The notes under the pieces are model-generated. The model made no database searches, was not told the DNA's origin, and saw only the letters and a list, made by a program, of their open reading frames with translations. Shown in pieces: positions 24,256 through 32,164 of a stretch of 57,560 nucleotides of DNA. This DNA is from an uncultured Prevotellaceae bacterium (lineage in GTDB: Bacteria > Bacteroidota > Bacteroidia > Bacteroidales > Bacteroidaceae): contig CACWWZ010000013.1 in NCBI GenBank assembly GCA_902764705.1, positions 1 to 57,560 of the forward strand, in the 5' to 3' direction. Both the position numbers and the translations under genes were made by a program. Within the stretch, counting starts at the first letter, position 1. Every line of letters begins with the position of its first letter.

Positions 24256-25002
24256 ATGATGAAAAAGAAACAGATAGTATTAGGAACACTTTTATTCTTT
24301 TATACCAGTCAGCTGTGGGCACAGGATGTGCAACAGTCACAAGACATGCTGGCGGTAGAGAGGCCTAATCTCTATGTGCAGTGTGAGGATACCTGCCAGC
24401 ATATTCATGGTCTCGACCTGAGTCACTATCAGGGCAACGTTTTCTGGGAAACGGTGGGTGACAAAACCAACATGACCTATGTGTATCTCAAGGCTACCGA
24501 GGGCGGCGATCGCATTGATGCCACCTTCGAACGCAACATCGAGATGGCACACCGTCATGGGTTGAAGGTGGGCTCCTATCATTTCTACCGTCCGCTGACC
24601 GACCAGCAGAAGCAGCTCAAGAATTTCATGTCGCAATGTTTGCTTGGCGAGCAGGACTTGATACCGATGATAGACATCGAGTCGACGGGAGGACTGTCAA
24701 CTGATGTGTTTTGCGACTCACTGTTCTATTTCCTCGACCTCGTCGAAGAAGCATATCATCAGAAACCGTTGCTATACACCTTCCGCAATTTCTACAACCG
24801 TCATCTGGCGGGCAAGATTGACGATTACCACCTGATGGTCGCTATGTATACCGACGATCCTCCCGTACTTGCTGACGATCGTGATTACACCATGTGGCAA
24901 TATACTGCCAAGGGGCGAATAGTAGGCATTAATGGCTTCGTCGACAAAAGCCGTTTCATGGGCAAACACAACTTACGCGAAATCCGGTTCAAGCATCATT
25001 AG
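24256..25002 (+). CDS. GH25 family lysozyme-like hydrolase
   Basis: This 248-residue exported protein begins with a signal peptide (MMKKKQIVLGTLLFFYTSQLWAQ would be too long to be certain of the cut, but it ends near LWA). The GH25 fold is seen in HGLDLSHYQGNV, VYLKATEGG, VGSYHFYRP and the catalytic DxE in MIDIEST. It is predicted to cleave the MurNAc-GlcNAc bond of peptidoglycan. I chose the first Met of the ATGATG at 24256; an earlier in-frame start would lie deep inside the GH43 gene. The short gap after GH43 suggests co-transcription. The role may be wall remodelling or attack on other bacteria. Confidence 0.9.
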   Translation: MMKKKQIVLGTLLFFYTSQLWAQDVQQSQDMLAVERPNLYVQCEDTCQHIHGLDLSHYQGNVFWETVGDKTNMTYVYLKATEGGDRIDATFERNIEMAHRHGLKVGSYHFYRPLTDQQKQLKNFMSQCLLGEQDLIPMIDIESTGGLSTDVFCDSLFYFLDLVEEAYHQKPLLYTFRNFYNRHLAGKIDDYHLMVAMYTDDPPVLADDRDYTMWQYTAKGRIVGINGFVDKSRFMGKHNLREIRFKHH

Positions 25003-25010
25003 AAATTGTT

Positions 25011-25055
25011 GGGCCTATAGGACTTATAGGCCTCATAGGGCTGGTTCATAGGACA
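25011..25055. repeat. Degenerate GGnCTnATA nonamer array
   Basis: GGGCCTATA, GGACTTATA and GGCCTCATA are followed by a longer, looser copy ending in TTCATA and then GGACAC. The array fills the junction between the convergent GH25 gene and the small gene at 25065. Confidence 0.6.
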
Positions 25056-25064
25056 CGGAGTGGG

Positions 25065-25427
25065 TTATTCCTCGATATTCTTGACGGTATTGATCAGATC
25101 GCGGGCATAGGCCTGCAGCGACTGCGGTTTCAGTTTATGGAGTGTGCCTTTGGCGCGCTCCATTTCCAATTCGTAGCGTTCCAGTCGTGCGGGGTCTTTC
25201 TCACCACTCAACGCTAAAGACTGTTCGCGCAGGGTGGGGGACAACTGCAGGAAGAAGTCATCGCTATAAGCTTTGATGCCGTCGGCTATCCATGGCCCCA
25301 GCCCGTAGTCGCGTACTATGGTAAACAACCGCTTCCATTTCCACTCGCTCATGGGTTCTATCGCTTCGCGGTCGCTGGGGTCTTCCAGGTAGATGAGTCG
25401 GTTAATGTTTCTGTGAATAATGTCCAT
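25065..25427 (-). CDS. Conserved-looking small protein, function unknown
   Basis: This is a 120-residue, charged, soluble protein that I do not recognise. It starts MDIIHRNINRLIYLEDPSDR and has a central WKWKRLFTIVRDYGLGPWIADGI segment. That segment faintly recalls the helical part of some nucleotidyltransferase-like proteins, too weakly to name. Its ATG shares one base with the nhaC stop (TAATG), so it belongs to the same transcript and is probably translated by re-initiation. No signal peptide, transmembrane helix or Cys cluster is seen. Confidence 0.7.
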   Translation of the reverse strand: MDIIHRNINRLIYLEDPSDREAIEPMSEWKWKRLFTIVRDYGLGPWIADGIKAYSDDFFLQLSPTLREQSLALSGEKDPARLERYELEMERAKGTLHKLKPQSLQAYARDLINTVKNIEE

Positions 25428-26701
25428 TATGAGTAACGTTTAGGATATCTGAATATGATGGAGAATAGTGCTGCCACCCCGACAGCCATAGGATAGTACA
25501 GGTAGGGAATGATGCTCACCGGGTTCAGTGCCGCCAGTCCTGCGGCCATCAGCAACTGGGCTCCATAGGGGATAATGCCTTGCATGACACACGAAAAAGT
25601 GTCGAGTATCGATGCCGCCTTGCGGTTGTCCACGCCATAGCGGTCGCCGATGTGCTTCGCTAGTCCGCCTACGGTGATGATGGCTACAGTATTGTTTGCC
25701 GTACAGAGGTTTACCAGCGATACCAATGCTGCTATCGACAACTCGGCGCTACGCTTGGTGCTGACGTGGCGTGTCAGACGTTCCAACAGGAAGTCGATGC
25801 CTCCGTTGTGACGGATAATCTCCAGTAGTCCGCCTGCCATCATGGTAATAATAATGAGTTCGCCCATGCCCACGATGCCGTCACCCATAGCATGAAACCA
25901 TCCGAACACGTCGTATGAGCCGTCTGCAATGCCGATGATACCTGTCAGCATGATGCCTAGCGAGAGCACCGCCATGACATTCATGCCGAAGATGGCTGTC
26001 AGCAGTACTACCAGATACGGTATTACCTTGACGAACCCCACCTCGTCCACACTGTTCGGTGAGGCTATGCCTCGTCCCATCACGAGGTAGACGCACAGTA
26101 TTACCACTGCCGCCGGTACCACAATGAACGAGTTTATACGGAATTTGTCGCTCAGCCTGCAGCCTTGTGTCGATGTGGCCACGATGGTGGTGTCCGAGAT
26201 GAACGACAGATTGTCGCCGAATAGTGAGCCGCCTACCACCACCGCTGTCATCAGCGCCACCGAGGTGTCCGTTTGTGCCGCCACACCTGCTGCGATGGGT
26301 GTCAGCGCCACGATGGTTCCCACGCTTGTGCCCACACTCAGCGATATGAAACAGGCCGCCAGAAAGAGCCCTGCCAGCAGCATCTCGCCAGGTAACAGCG
26401 TCAGTGCCAGGTTCACCGTAGCGTCTATCGACCCCATCACCTTCGCCGAGTGTGCAAAAGCTCCGGCAAGGATGAATATCCAGATCATCAGCATCATCTG
26501 TGGTGTTCCAGCACCCTTGCTGTAGATGTCTATACGCTTACCCAGGGGAATGACCCCGCTGATGATGACTGCATACATTGACGCCACCAGGAATCCCACT
26601 GTGATAGGTACCTTGTAGAAGTCACCGGCAATAATGCTGGTCACCAGGTACATCACGATGAATACCCCCAGGGGCGACAATGCCAACAGTCCCTTTTTCA
26701 T
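25427..26701 (-). CDS. NhaC-type Na+/H+ antiporter family protein
   Basis: This 424-residue inner-membrane protein has about 11-12 hydrophobic helices. Features of the NhaC/ArsB superfamily include the GTSVGTIVALTPIAAGVA loop, the VVGGSLFGDNLSFISDTTI motif and NLCTANNTVAI. It is predicted to exchange sodium for protons, or an organic ion for protons as in some NhaC relatives. The ATG directly follows the stop of the Dcu gene. Coupling to C4-dicarboxylate transport could help ion balance during fumarate/succinate metabolism (inference). Confidence 0.9.
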   Translation of the reverse strand: MKKGLLALSPLGVFIVMYLVTSIIAGDFYKVPITVGFLVASMYAVIISGVIPLGKRIDIYSKGAGTPQMMLMIWIFILAGAFAHSAKVMGSIDATVNLALTLLPGEMLLAGLFLAACFISLSVGTSVGTIVALTPIAAGVAAQTDTSVALMTAVVVGGSLFGDNLSFISDTTIVATSTQGCRLSDKFRINSFIVVPAAVVILCVYLVMGRGIASPNSVDEVGFVKVIPYLVVLLTAIFGMNVMAVLSLGIMLTGIIGIADGSYDVFGWFHAMGDGIVGMGELIIITMMAGGLLEIIRHNGGIDFLLERLTRHVSTKRSAELSIAALVSLVNLCTANNTVAIITVGGLAKHIGDRYGVDNRKAASILDTFSCVMQGIIPYGAQLLMAAGLAALNPVSIIPYLYYPMAVGVAALFSIIFRYPKRYS

Positions 26702-28147
26702 TTAATAGAATATCATCGACAGCACGTAGGCGACGATGGTCGACGTGAAGACGCAGATGAGTCCCGGCATCATGAACGAGTGGTTCAGCAGGTACTTACC
26801 GATGACTGTCGTTCCTGACCGGTCGAAGTTCACCGTCGCAATATCCGAGGGATAGTTGGGGATGAAGAAGTAACCGTAGACGGAGGGTAGCACACCGAGT
26901 AGCACGGGTCCTGCAATGCCAAGCGAGTAAGCAAGCGGCAGCATGGCCACCACGACGGCTCCCTGCGAATTAATAAGCACGGAAACGAGGAAGAATACGA
27001 GTGCGATGCTCCACGGATACTCTTTGACAATGTCGGTCAGCATATCCTGCATCTGTCCCATGTAGTTCGAGAAATAGGTGTCGGCCAACCAGGCAATTCC
27101 GTAGATAGCGACGACAGCCACCATACCAGACTGCCACACAGGACCTGCCACAGCCTTCTTGGGAGAAGCCTTACAGAAAATAATCATCAGGGCGGCGGCA
27201 CTGATCATCACAATCTGGATGACAACGTTCATCTTCAGATCCACCATGCCGTTCTCCGTCAGTCCGCTCACCACGACACCGGCCTTGGCTAGTTCCTTGG
27301 CGGTGATGACTTCACCACTGGCCAGCGTCAGGTTCTCGGCACCTTTGATAGCCATGACCTGCTTGTATTCGGGCAGGATGTCGGGGAATGCGGCAAACAG
27401 CACGATGATTGCGAGGGCAGCAAGGAAGATGAATACGGCATTCTTGGCCGACTGCGGAATCTCCTTGTCCAGCGTCGTTGCGTTAGAACCGTAAATATAG
27501 CTACGCTGTGCGGGGTCGGCAATCTTCTTCTGGAACTCGGGGTCCTTGTCGAGGTCAAGACCGCGATGGTAAGAAGCTGCAGCTGCAGCCATCAGACCGC
27601 ACAGACAGGCGGGAATCGATATCATCAGCACACGGGGAATGGTGATGTCGAAATGGTTGGCATTCGAGATGGTTACAAAGGCTACGACCGCAGCAGCAAT
27701 GGGTGAACAGGTGATACCCACCTGCGAGGCAATGGACGCCACACCACAAGGACGCTCGGGACGAATGCCCTTCTTCAGCGCGATGTCGCAGATAATGGGC
27801 ATGAGGGTGTACACCACGTGACCTGTTCCCACCAGCACCGTCAGGAAGAACGTGGTCAGCGGAGCCAGGAATGTGATGCGGTCAGGATGCTTGCGCAGCA
27901 TTTTTTCGGCAATCTGAATCAGCCAGTCCATACCGCCCGAAGCCTGCATAATGCCCGCACAGGTTACGGCAGCGATGATGATGTAGATCACATCTGTCGG
28001 AGGAGTACCTGGTTTCAAACCGAAACCAAAAACCAGCAGCGCCAGGCCGATGCCTGAGATGGCACCCAGTGCCAGACTGCCATAACGCGAACCAACCCAC
28101 AGTGCCAACAGCACTATCAAGAGTTGCAGAATCATAACGAATGTCAT
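26702..28147 (-). CDS. Anaerobic C4-dicarboxylate transporter (DcuA/DcuB type)
   Basis: This 481-residue inner-membrane carrier has about 12 helices. The Dcu family is visible in VGSRYGSLALGAISGIGLA, VTCAGIMQASGGMDWLI, LVGTGHVVYTLMPII and QVGITCSPIAAAVVAF. It is predicted to exchange succinate for fumarate, malate or aspartate, fitting an organism that ends fermentation in succinate. It is the first gene of a three-gene unit. Its promoter is a clear consensus match at 28192-28222. Confidence 0.94.
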   Translation of the reverse strand: MTFVMILQLLIVLLALWVGSRYGSLALGAISGIGLALLVFGFGLKPGTPPTDVIYIIIAAVTCAGIMQASGGMDWLIQIAEKMLRKHPDRITFLAPLTTFFLTVLVGTGHVVYTLMPIICDIALKKGIRPERPCGVASIASQVGITCSPIAAAVVAFVTISNANHFDITIPRVLMISIPACLCGLMAAAAASYHRGLDLDKDPEFQKKIADPAQRSYIYGSNATTLDKEIPQSAKNAVFIFLAALAIIVLFAAFPDILPEYKQVMAIKGAENLTLASGEVITAKELAKAGVVVSGLTENGMVDLKMNVVIQIVMISAAALMIIFCKASPKKAVAGPVWQSGMVAVVAIYGIAWLADTYFSNYMGQMQDMLTDIVKEYPWSIALVFFLVSVLINSQGAVVVAMLPLAYSLGIAGPVLLGVLPSVYGYFFIPNYPSDIATVNFDRSGTTVIGKYLLNHSFMMPGLICVFTSTIVAYVLSMIFY

Positions 28148-28191
28148 AAGCTAATTGTTGTTTTAGTTATTGAAGTGTATACTTTCGTCCG

Positions 28192-28222
28192 CAAAGATAC
28201 AATATTTCAATGAAAAAACAAA
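28192..28222 (-). promoter_or_regulatory. Promoter of the Dcu-NhaC unit
   Basis: On the minus strand, TTTG (28222-28219), 19 bp and TATCTTTG (28199-28192) match the Bacteroidetes promoter. The expected start of transcription leaves a leader of about 40 nt. Confidence 0.75.
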
Positions 28223-28304
28223 ATATATAAGCAATTTTTCGTACCATTCTTCACAATTTGTGATAGAACAGTACGAAAAACAGTCATAATTTCTTTAACA
28301 GTCT

Positions 28305-30593
28305 TTATCGGATAAACAGTAGTTCACGGTATTTCGGCAGTGTCCACAGACCATCCTCGACGATAAGTTCCAGTTTGTCTGTTTCCTGACGGATGGCTTC
28401 CATCTTGGGACAGACCGTATCGTGGTACTGTATTGCACGCTCGTGAATGTTCTCGATGCGGTTGGCCACGCGGCGGGCTTCCGTCAGCTCCTCCACCAAC
28501 TGCTCGATGCGCTCGGTGCGCTCGGCAATCTCCTCGATGAGCTTCATGTTGCGGGCCGAGAGTTTCGTGGCTTTCTCCAAAGGACTGTCACCTGTGTGCG
28601 AAGACTGTCCCTCCATCGAGAAGATGTCCTTCATGCCCTGCACGTTTTTGATGAGCTTCGACTGATAGTGGGTGGCCACTGGGATGATGTGATTCATGGC
28701 GAGGTCGCCCAGCACGCGGGCTTCAATCTGAACGGTCTTTACATACATTTCCCACTTCACCTCGTTGCGGGCCTCCAGTTCCTTGCGGTTCATTACCTTC
28801 GTGCTCTCGAACATCTTGACACTCGATTCATCCAGATAGTGTTCGAAGATGACGGGGCACGACTTCTCGACGTCCAGTCCGCGCTTGGCAGCTTCCTTCA
28901 CCCATTCCTCCGAATAGCCGTTGCCGTCGAAACGGACGGGCTTGCAGGTCTTGATGTCCTCGCGCAGCACCTCGACAATGGCGTGGAACTTCGCGGTATG
29001 TCCCGTGCCTTTAGTGTATTCAGGACGTAGCGCAAACTCGGCAATCTTCTGGTCGACGCGAACCTTGAACGACGCAAGGGCCTCGGCCATCGCTGCGTTC
29101 AGGGCAATCATGGCCGATGCGCAGTTGACGCTCGACCCGGGAGCACGGAACTCAAAGCGGTTACCCGTGAAGGCAAAGGGCGATGTGCGGTTGCGGTCGG
29201 TATTGTCGATGATGAGGTCGGGAATCTGCGGAATGTCAATCTGCATGCCCTGCTTGCCCTTCAGCGTGAAGAGCTCTGTAACCTCCGATTCCTCAATCTT
29301 GTCCAACAATTCCGTCAGCTGGGTGCCCAGAAAACTGGAGATAATGGCTGGTGGGGCCTCATTGCCGCCCAGACGGTGGGCATTCGTGGCACTCATGATC
29401 GAAGCCTTCAGCAGTCCGTTGTGCTTGTATACGGCCATCAGCGTCTCGACAATGAAGGTCACAAAGCGCAGCGTCTCGTTGGCTGTCGCCTCGGGGTTCG
29501 ATGCGTCGGTCTTGCCCGGTGCATGGAGCAGCACACCGGTATCGGTCGACAGGCTCCAGTTGTTGTGCTTACCGCTGCCGTTGATGCCGTCGAAGGGTTT
29601 TTCGTGCAGCAGCACGCGAAAACCGTGGTTTCTGGCCACCTTCTTCATCAGCGACATGAGCAGCATGTTATGGTCGACAGCCAGGTTGCACTCCTCAAAG
29701 ATGGGCGCCAGCTCGAACTGGTTCGGAGCCACCTCGTTATGGCGTGTCTTACAGGGAATGGCCAGTTCCAGAGCCTGAATCTCCAAGTCTTTCATGAAGG
29801 CCTGAACACGGTCGGGGATGGTGCCGAAATAGTGATCGTCCATCTGCTGGTTCTTGGCGCTTTCGTGGCCCATCAGCGTGCGCCCCGTCATCAATAGGTC
29901 GGGGCGGGCAGAGTAGAGACCTTCGTCCACGAGGAAGTACTCCTGTTCCCAACCCAGGTTTACCTGCACCTTCGTCACGTCGTCGTAGAAATACTGGCAG
30001 ACGTCCTTGGCAGCCTTACCCACAGCATGCAGCGAACGGAGCAGTGGAGCCTTGTAGTCCAGTGCCTCGCCTGTGTACGCGATAAATATGGTGGGAATAC
30101 ACAGCGTATCGTCGATGATGAACACCGGGCTTGTGGGGTCCCAGGCCGAATAACCGCGGGCCTCGAAGGTGTTGCGGATGCCGCCGTTGGGGAACGAACT
30201 GGCGTCAGGCTCCTGCTGGACAAGCAGCTTTCCGCTGAACTTCTCAATCATGCCGCCCTTGCCGTCGTGCTCTACGAAGGCGTCGTGTTTTTCGGCAGTA
30301 CCTTCGGTCAGCGGCTGGAACCAGTGCGTATAGTGTGTCACGCCCATCTCCATGGCCCATTTCTTCATGCCGTCGGCTACGGCGTCAGCGATGCTGCGGT
30401 CCAGACTGGCACCGTTGTCCATCACGTCGACCATCTGGTCGTAAACGTCCTTGGGAAGATAGCGGTACATCTTCTCCTTGTTGAAGACGTATTTGCCGAA
30501 ATACTCTGAGGGCCGCTCGCTGGGTGTCTTCACCTCGACGGCTTTCTTTTTGAAGGCCTCTGCTACGACCTGAAATCTTAAATCGTTTGCCAT
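28305..30593 (-). CDS. glnN: Glutamine synthetase type III
   Basis: This cytoplasmic enzyme makes glutamine from glutamate, ammonia and ATP. Its 762 residues are far longer than GS I or II and somewhat above the usual GSIII length of about 730. The N-terminal GSIII signature includes SEYFGKYVFN and THYTHWFQPLTEGTAEKHD. The catalytic core shows GWEQEYFLVD, NGSGKHNNWS, RLGGNEAPPA and NRTSPFAFTGNRFEFRAPGS. The C-terminal helical GSIII extension is present. It starts 41 bp after aguB on the same strand, with no promoter seen between, so ammonia-releasing and ammonia-fixing enzymes share a transcript. Confidence 0.96.
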   Translation of the reverse strand: MANDLRFQVVAEAFKKKAVEVKTPSERPSEYFGKYVFNKEKMYRYLPKDVYDQMVDVMDNGASLDRSIADAVADGMKKWAMEMGVTHYTHWFQPLTEGTAEKHDAFVEHDGKGGMIEKFSGKLLVQQEPDASSFPNGGIRNTFEARGYSAWDPTSPVFIIDDTLCIPTIFIAYTGEALDYKAPLLRSLHAVGKAAKDVCQYFYDDVTKVQVNLGWEQEYFLVDEGLYSARPDLLMTGRTLMGHESAKNQQMDDHYFGTIPDRVQAFMKDLEIQALELAIPCKTRHNEVAPNQFELAPIFEECNLAVDHNMLLMSLMKKVARNHGFRVLLHEKPFDGINGSGKHNNWSLSTDTGVLLHAPGKTDASNPEATANETLRFVTFIVETLMAVYKHNGLLKASIMSATNAHRLGGNEAPPAIISSFLGTQLTELLDKIEESEVTELFTLKGKQGMQIDIPQIPDLIIDNTDRNRTSPFAFTGNRFEFRAPGSSVNCASAMIALNAAMAEALASFKVRVDQKIAEFALRPEYTKGTGHTAKFHAIVEVLREDIKTCKPVRFDGNGYSEEWVKEAAKRGLDVEKSCPVIFEHYLDESSVKMFESTKVMNRKELEARNEVKWEMYVKTVQIEARVLGDLAMNHIIPVATHYQSKLIKNVQGMKDIFSMEGQSSHTGDSPLEKATKLSARNMKLIEEIAERTERIEQLVEELTEARRVANRIENIHERAIQYHDTVCPKMEAIRQETDKLELIVEDGLWTLPKYRELLFIR

Positions 30594-30617
30594 ATTTATG
30601 TTTGAAGTTTGCTGTTT

Positions 30618-30641
30618 TTTACATTTTTACTCTTTTACCTT
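30618..30641. repeat. TTTACnnT octamer array, three copies, at the aguB stop
   Basis: Units TTTACATT, TTTACTCT and TTTACCTT (plus strand) form three copies. The aguB TAA stop lies within the last unit. The sequence is of the same kind as the arrays at 14967 and 18603. Confidence 0.7.
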
Positions 30642-31495
30642 TCATCGATGAACCGTTTGGTAAGTCCCTCGTAGTTTTCTATTCGTCTGTCTCTGAGGAA
30701 CGGCCACCAGCGGCGCACCTGTTCCGAGCGCTGCATGTCCACCTCTACGACCGCCTCAACCTCTTTGTCCGTGGGAGCCTCGTAGAGCAGTTCGCCCTGC
30801 GGTCCGGCCACGAACGACGTGCCCCAGAACGGCACGCCATCTTCATTTCCTACGCGATTAACGGTGACTACGGGCAGTCCGTTGGCCACGGCATGTCCGC
30901 GCTGCACGGTCTGCCAGGCCATGCGCTGGCGCTCCTGTTCGTCCTTGGTGTCGTTGGGGTCGTAGCCGATGGCAGTAGGGTAGACGAGTAGCTCTGCTCC
31001 GGCCAGCGCCATCAGTCGCGCTGCCTCGGGGTACCACTGGTCCCAGCATACCAGCACGCCCAGCCGTCCCAAGCTGGTGTCGATGGGTTGGAATCCCAGG
31101 TCGCCGGGTGTGAAGTAGAACTTCTCGTAGTATCCGGGGTCGTCGGGGATGTGCATCTTGCGATACTTGCCGGCTATCGTGCCGTCTTTCTCCAGCACCA
31201 CAGCTGTGTTGTGATACAAGCCTGTGGCACGACGCTCGAACAGAGAGGTGACGATGACTGCACCCGTTTCCTTGGCCATCTGGCCGAAGAACTCCGTCGA
31301 GGGACCGGGAATCGTTTCTGCCTGGTCGAACACGCTGACGTCTTCCGTCTGACAAAAGTACAGACCATTATGCAGTTCCTGCAACACGATGAGTTCGGCA
31401 CTCTGTTGTGCCAGCTTACGAATCTTCTCCGCCAGCCGCGTCTTATTGTCCTCGCGGTCGGCCGTATTGTGCTGTTGAATGATACCTATCTTCAT
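30635..31495 (-). CDS. aguB: N-carbamoylputrescine amidohydrolase
   Basis: This nitrilase-superfamily enzyme hydrolyses N-carbamoylputrescine to putrescine, CO2 and ammonia, the last step of the agmatine route. It has 286 residues from ATG 31495; a start 33 bp earlier would only add an unrelated tail (MPSLNRSLAGI). The catalytic triad is Glu40 (VLQELHNGLYF), Lys113 (KYRKMHIPDD) and Cys150 (LVCWDQWYPEAAR). AguA, its usual partner, is not in the window. It heads the aguB-glnN unit. Confidence 0.93.
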   Translation of the reverse strand: MKIGIIQQHNTADREDNKTRLAEKIRKLAQQSAELIVLQELHNGLYFCQTEDVSVFDQAETIPGPSTEFFGQMAKETGAVIVTSLFERRATGLYHNTAVVLEKDGTIAGKYRKMHIPDDPGYYEKFYFTPGDLGFQPIDTSLGRLGVLVCWDQWYPEAARLMALAGAELLVYPTAIGYDPNDTKDEQERQRMAWQTVQRGHAVANGLPVVTVNRVGNEDGVPFWGTSFVAGPQGELLYEAPTDKEVEAVVEVDMQRSEQVRRWWPFLRDRRIENYEGLTKRFIDER

Positions 31496-31564
31496 AATGC
31501 CTGCAAGGCTGCGGTTTAGTGAGGGCAATCAAACTAGTTTAAATTGCCGAGCGAAAGCGGTCTC

Positions 31565-31610
31565 GCAGCCTTTCGGCTGCAAAGGTAGTGAAAATCGAGT
31601 GAAATACAAA
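31565..31610 (-). promoter_or_regulatory. Promoter of aguB-glnN with adjacent palindrome
   Basis: On the minus strand, TTTG (31610-31607), 19 bp and TACCTTTG (31587-31580) give a full consensus. A perfect dyad, GCAGCC (31565-31570) and GGCTGC (31575-31580), abuts the -7 box and spans the expected start point. It could be an operator. The leader would be about 80 nt. Confidence 0.7.
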
Positions 31611-31851
31611 AAAAACGCGATCAAATTTAACTTGAAAGAGAGAAAAGGAAGAAAGGAAAAGAAAACTTCCCCCTCATACTCCCCTATTAAAGTAAAAGCA
31701 CAAGAAGCCAAAGGAGAGAACAATACATATATAGTCTGCGACGCAGATTCGGGCTTCGATGAGGATTTATTGAAGCGATATGAGGTCTTCAAAAAGAAGT
31801 GCAAAAAAAGTATGTTGGGCAGTATGATGGTGTCCGGTTGACCAGGCGTGC

Positions 31852-31935
31852 ATTCCGGCGGACGAAACGAAATTTCCGTCGGACGAAAATAAAATTCCGT
31901 TGGGCGAAAAAAATATTCTGACGGACGAAACGCCC
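31852..31935. repeat. Tandem array of four 21-bp units
   Basis: Four contiguous units start at 31852, 31873, 31894 and 31915. The consensus is ATTCCGTCGGACGAAAANAAA, and each unit holds the partial dyad TCCG-T-CGGA. The first two copies are closest; the third has TTGGGCG and the fourth CTGACGG. It lies upstream of the triple promoter. Confidence 0.85.
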
Positions 31936-31973
31936 CCTCACATCTCGGAAATAAAAGATAAAAAGCGTTTTTC

Positions 31974-32004
31974 TTTGTATTTCGATAAATTTGCACTACC
32001 TTTG
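31974..32004 (+). promoter_or_regulatory. Distal promoter P1 of the HAD-panB unit
   Basis: TTTG (31974-31977), 19 bp and TACCTTTG (31997-32004) match the consensus. The dyad ACTTCGTCGAAGT follows immediately at 32005-32017. Confidence 0.7.
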
Positions 32005-32029
32005 ACTTCGTCGAAGTTACTCGCGTTAG

Positions 32030-32079
32030 AGAAAACTCAGAATAAATTTTGGTTTTCTGCTCACTTATTCGTAACTTTC
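32030..32079 (+). promoter_or_regulatory. Middle promoter-like copy P2 with dyad
   Basis: TTTG (32048-32051), 20 bp and TAACTTTC (32072-32079) are present, with the last G of the -7 box replaced by C. AGAAAAC (32030-32036) and GTTTTCT (32052-32058) form a dyad around the -33 box. It is probably a weak or decayed copy. Confidence 0.5.
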
Positions 32080-32107
32080 TTACTTGTAGAAGATAGGCTG
32101 CATCTCA

Positions 32108-32155
32108 GAAAAACTCAAATTAATTTGGTTTTTCATTCGATTTGCACTACCTTTG
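32108..32155 (+). promoter_or_regulatory. Proximal promoter P3 with dyad over the -33 box
   Basis: TTTG (32124-32127), 20 bp and TACCTTTG (32148-32155) match the consensus. GAAAAAC (32108-32114) pairs with GTTTTTC (32128-32134), and CAAATT/AATTTG (32116-32127) is a perfect inner dyad. The -7 box ends 9 bp before the first ATG. Confidence 0.7.
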
Positions 32156-32164
32156 CAGGCGCAA

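Larger units (their letters stand above)
31496..32164. other. 670-bp intergenic control region between aguB and the panB unit
   Basis: No convincing gene is seen here. The stretch holds the aguB promoter (31580-31610), an A-rich zone, a four-copy 21-bp array (31852-31935) and three plus-strand promoters about 75 bp apart. A 6-bp dyad, ACTTCG/CGAAGT (32005-32017), lies just after the first promoter. Minus-strand and plus-strand open frames of 120-155 codons cross it, but they overlap promoters and repeats and have no recognisable domain. Confidence 0.7.

Noticed and set aside
31479-31841. 120-codon plus-strand frame overlapping the aguB start
   Set aside because: Lys-rich translation of an A-rich junction; overlaps the aguB start and promoter; no domain.
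31529-31996. 155-codon minus-strand frame containing a seven-residue repeat (FRPTE)
   Set aside because: The repeat is the translation of the 21-bp DNA array, and the frame crosses the aguB promoter. The remainder is low-complexity.
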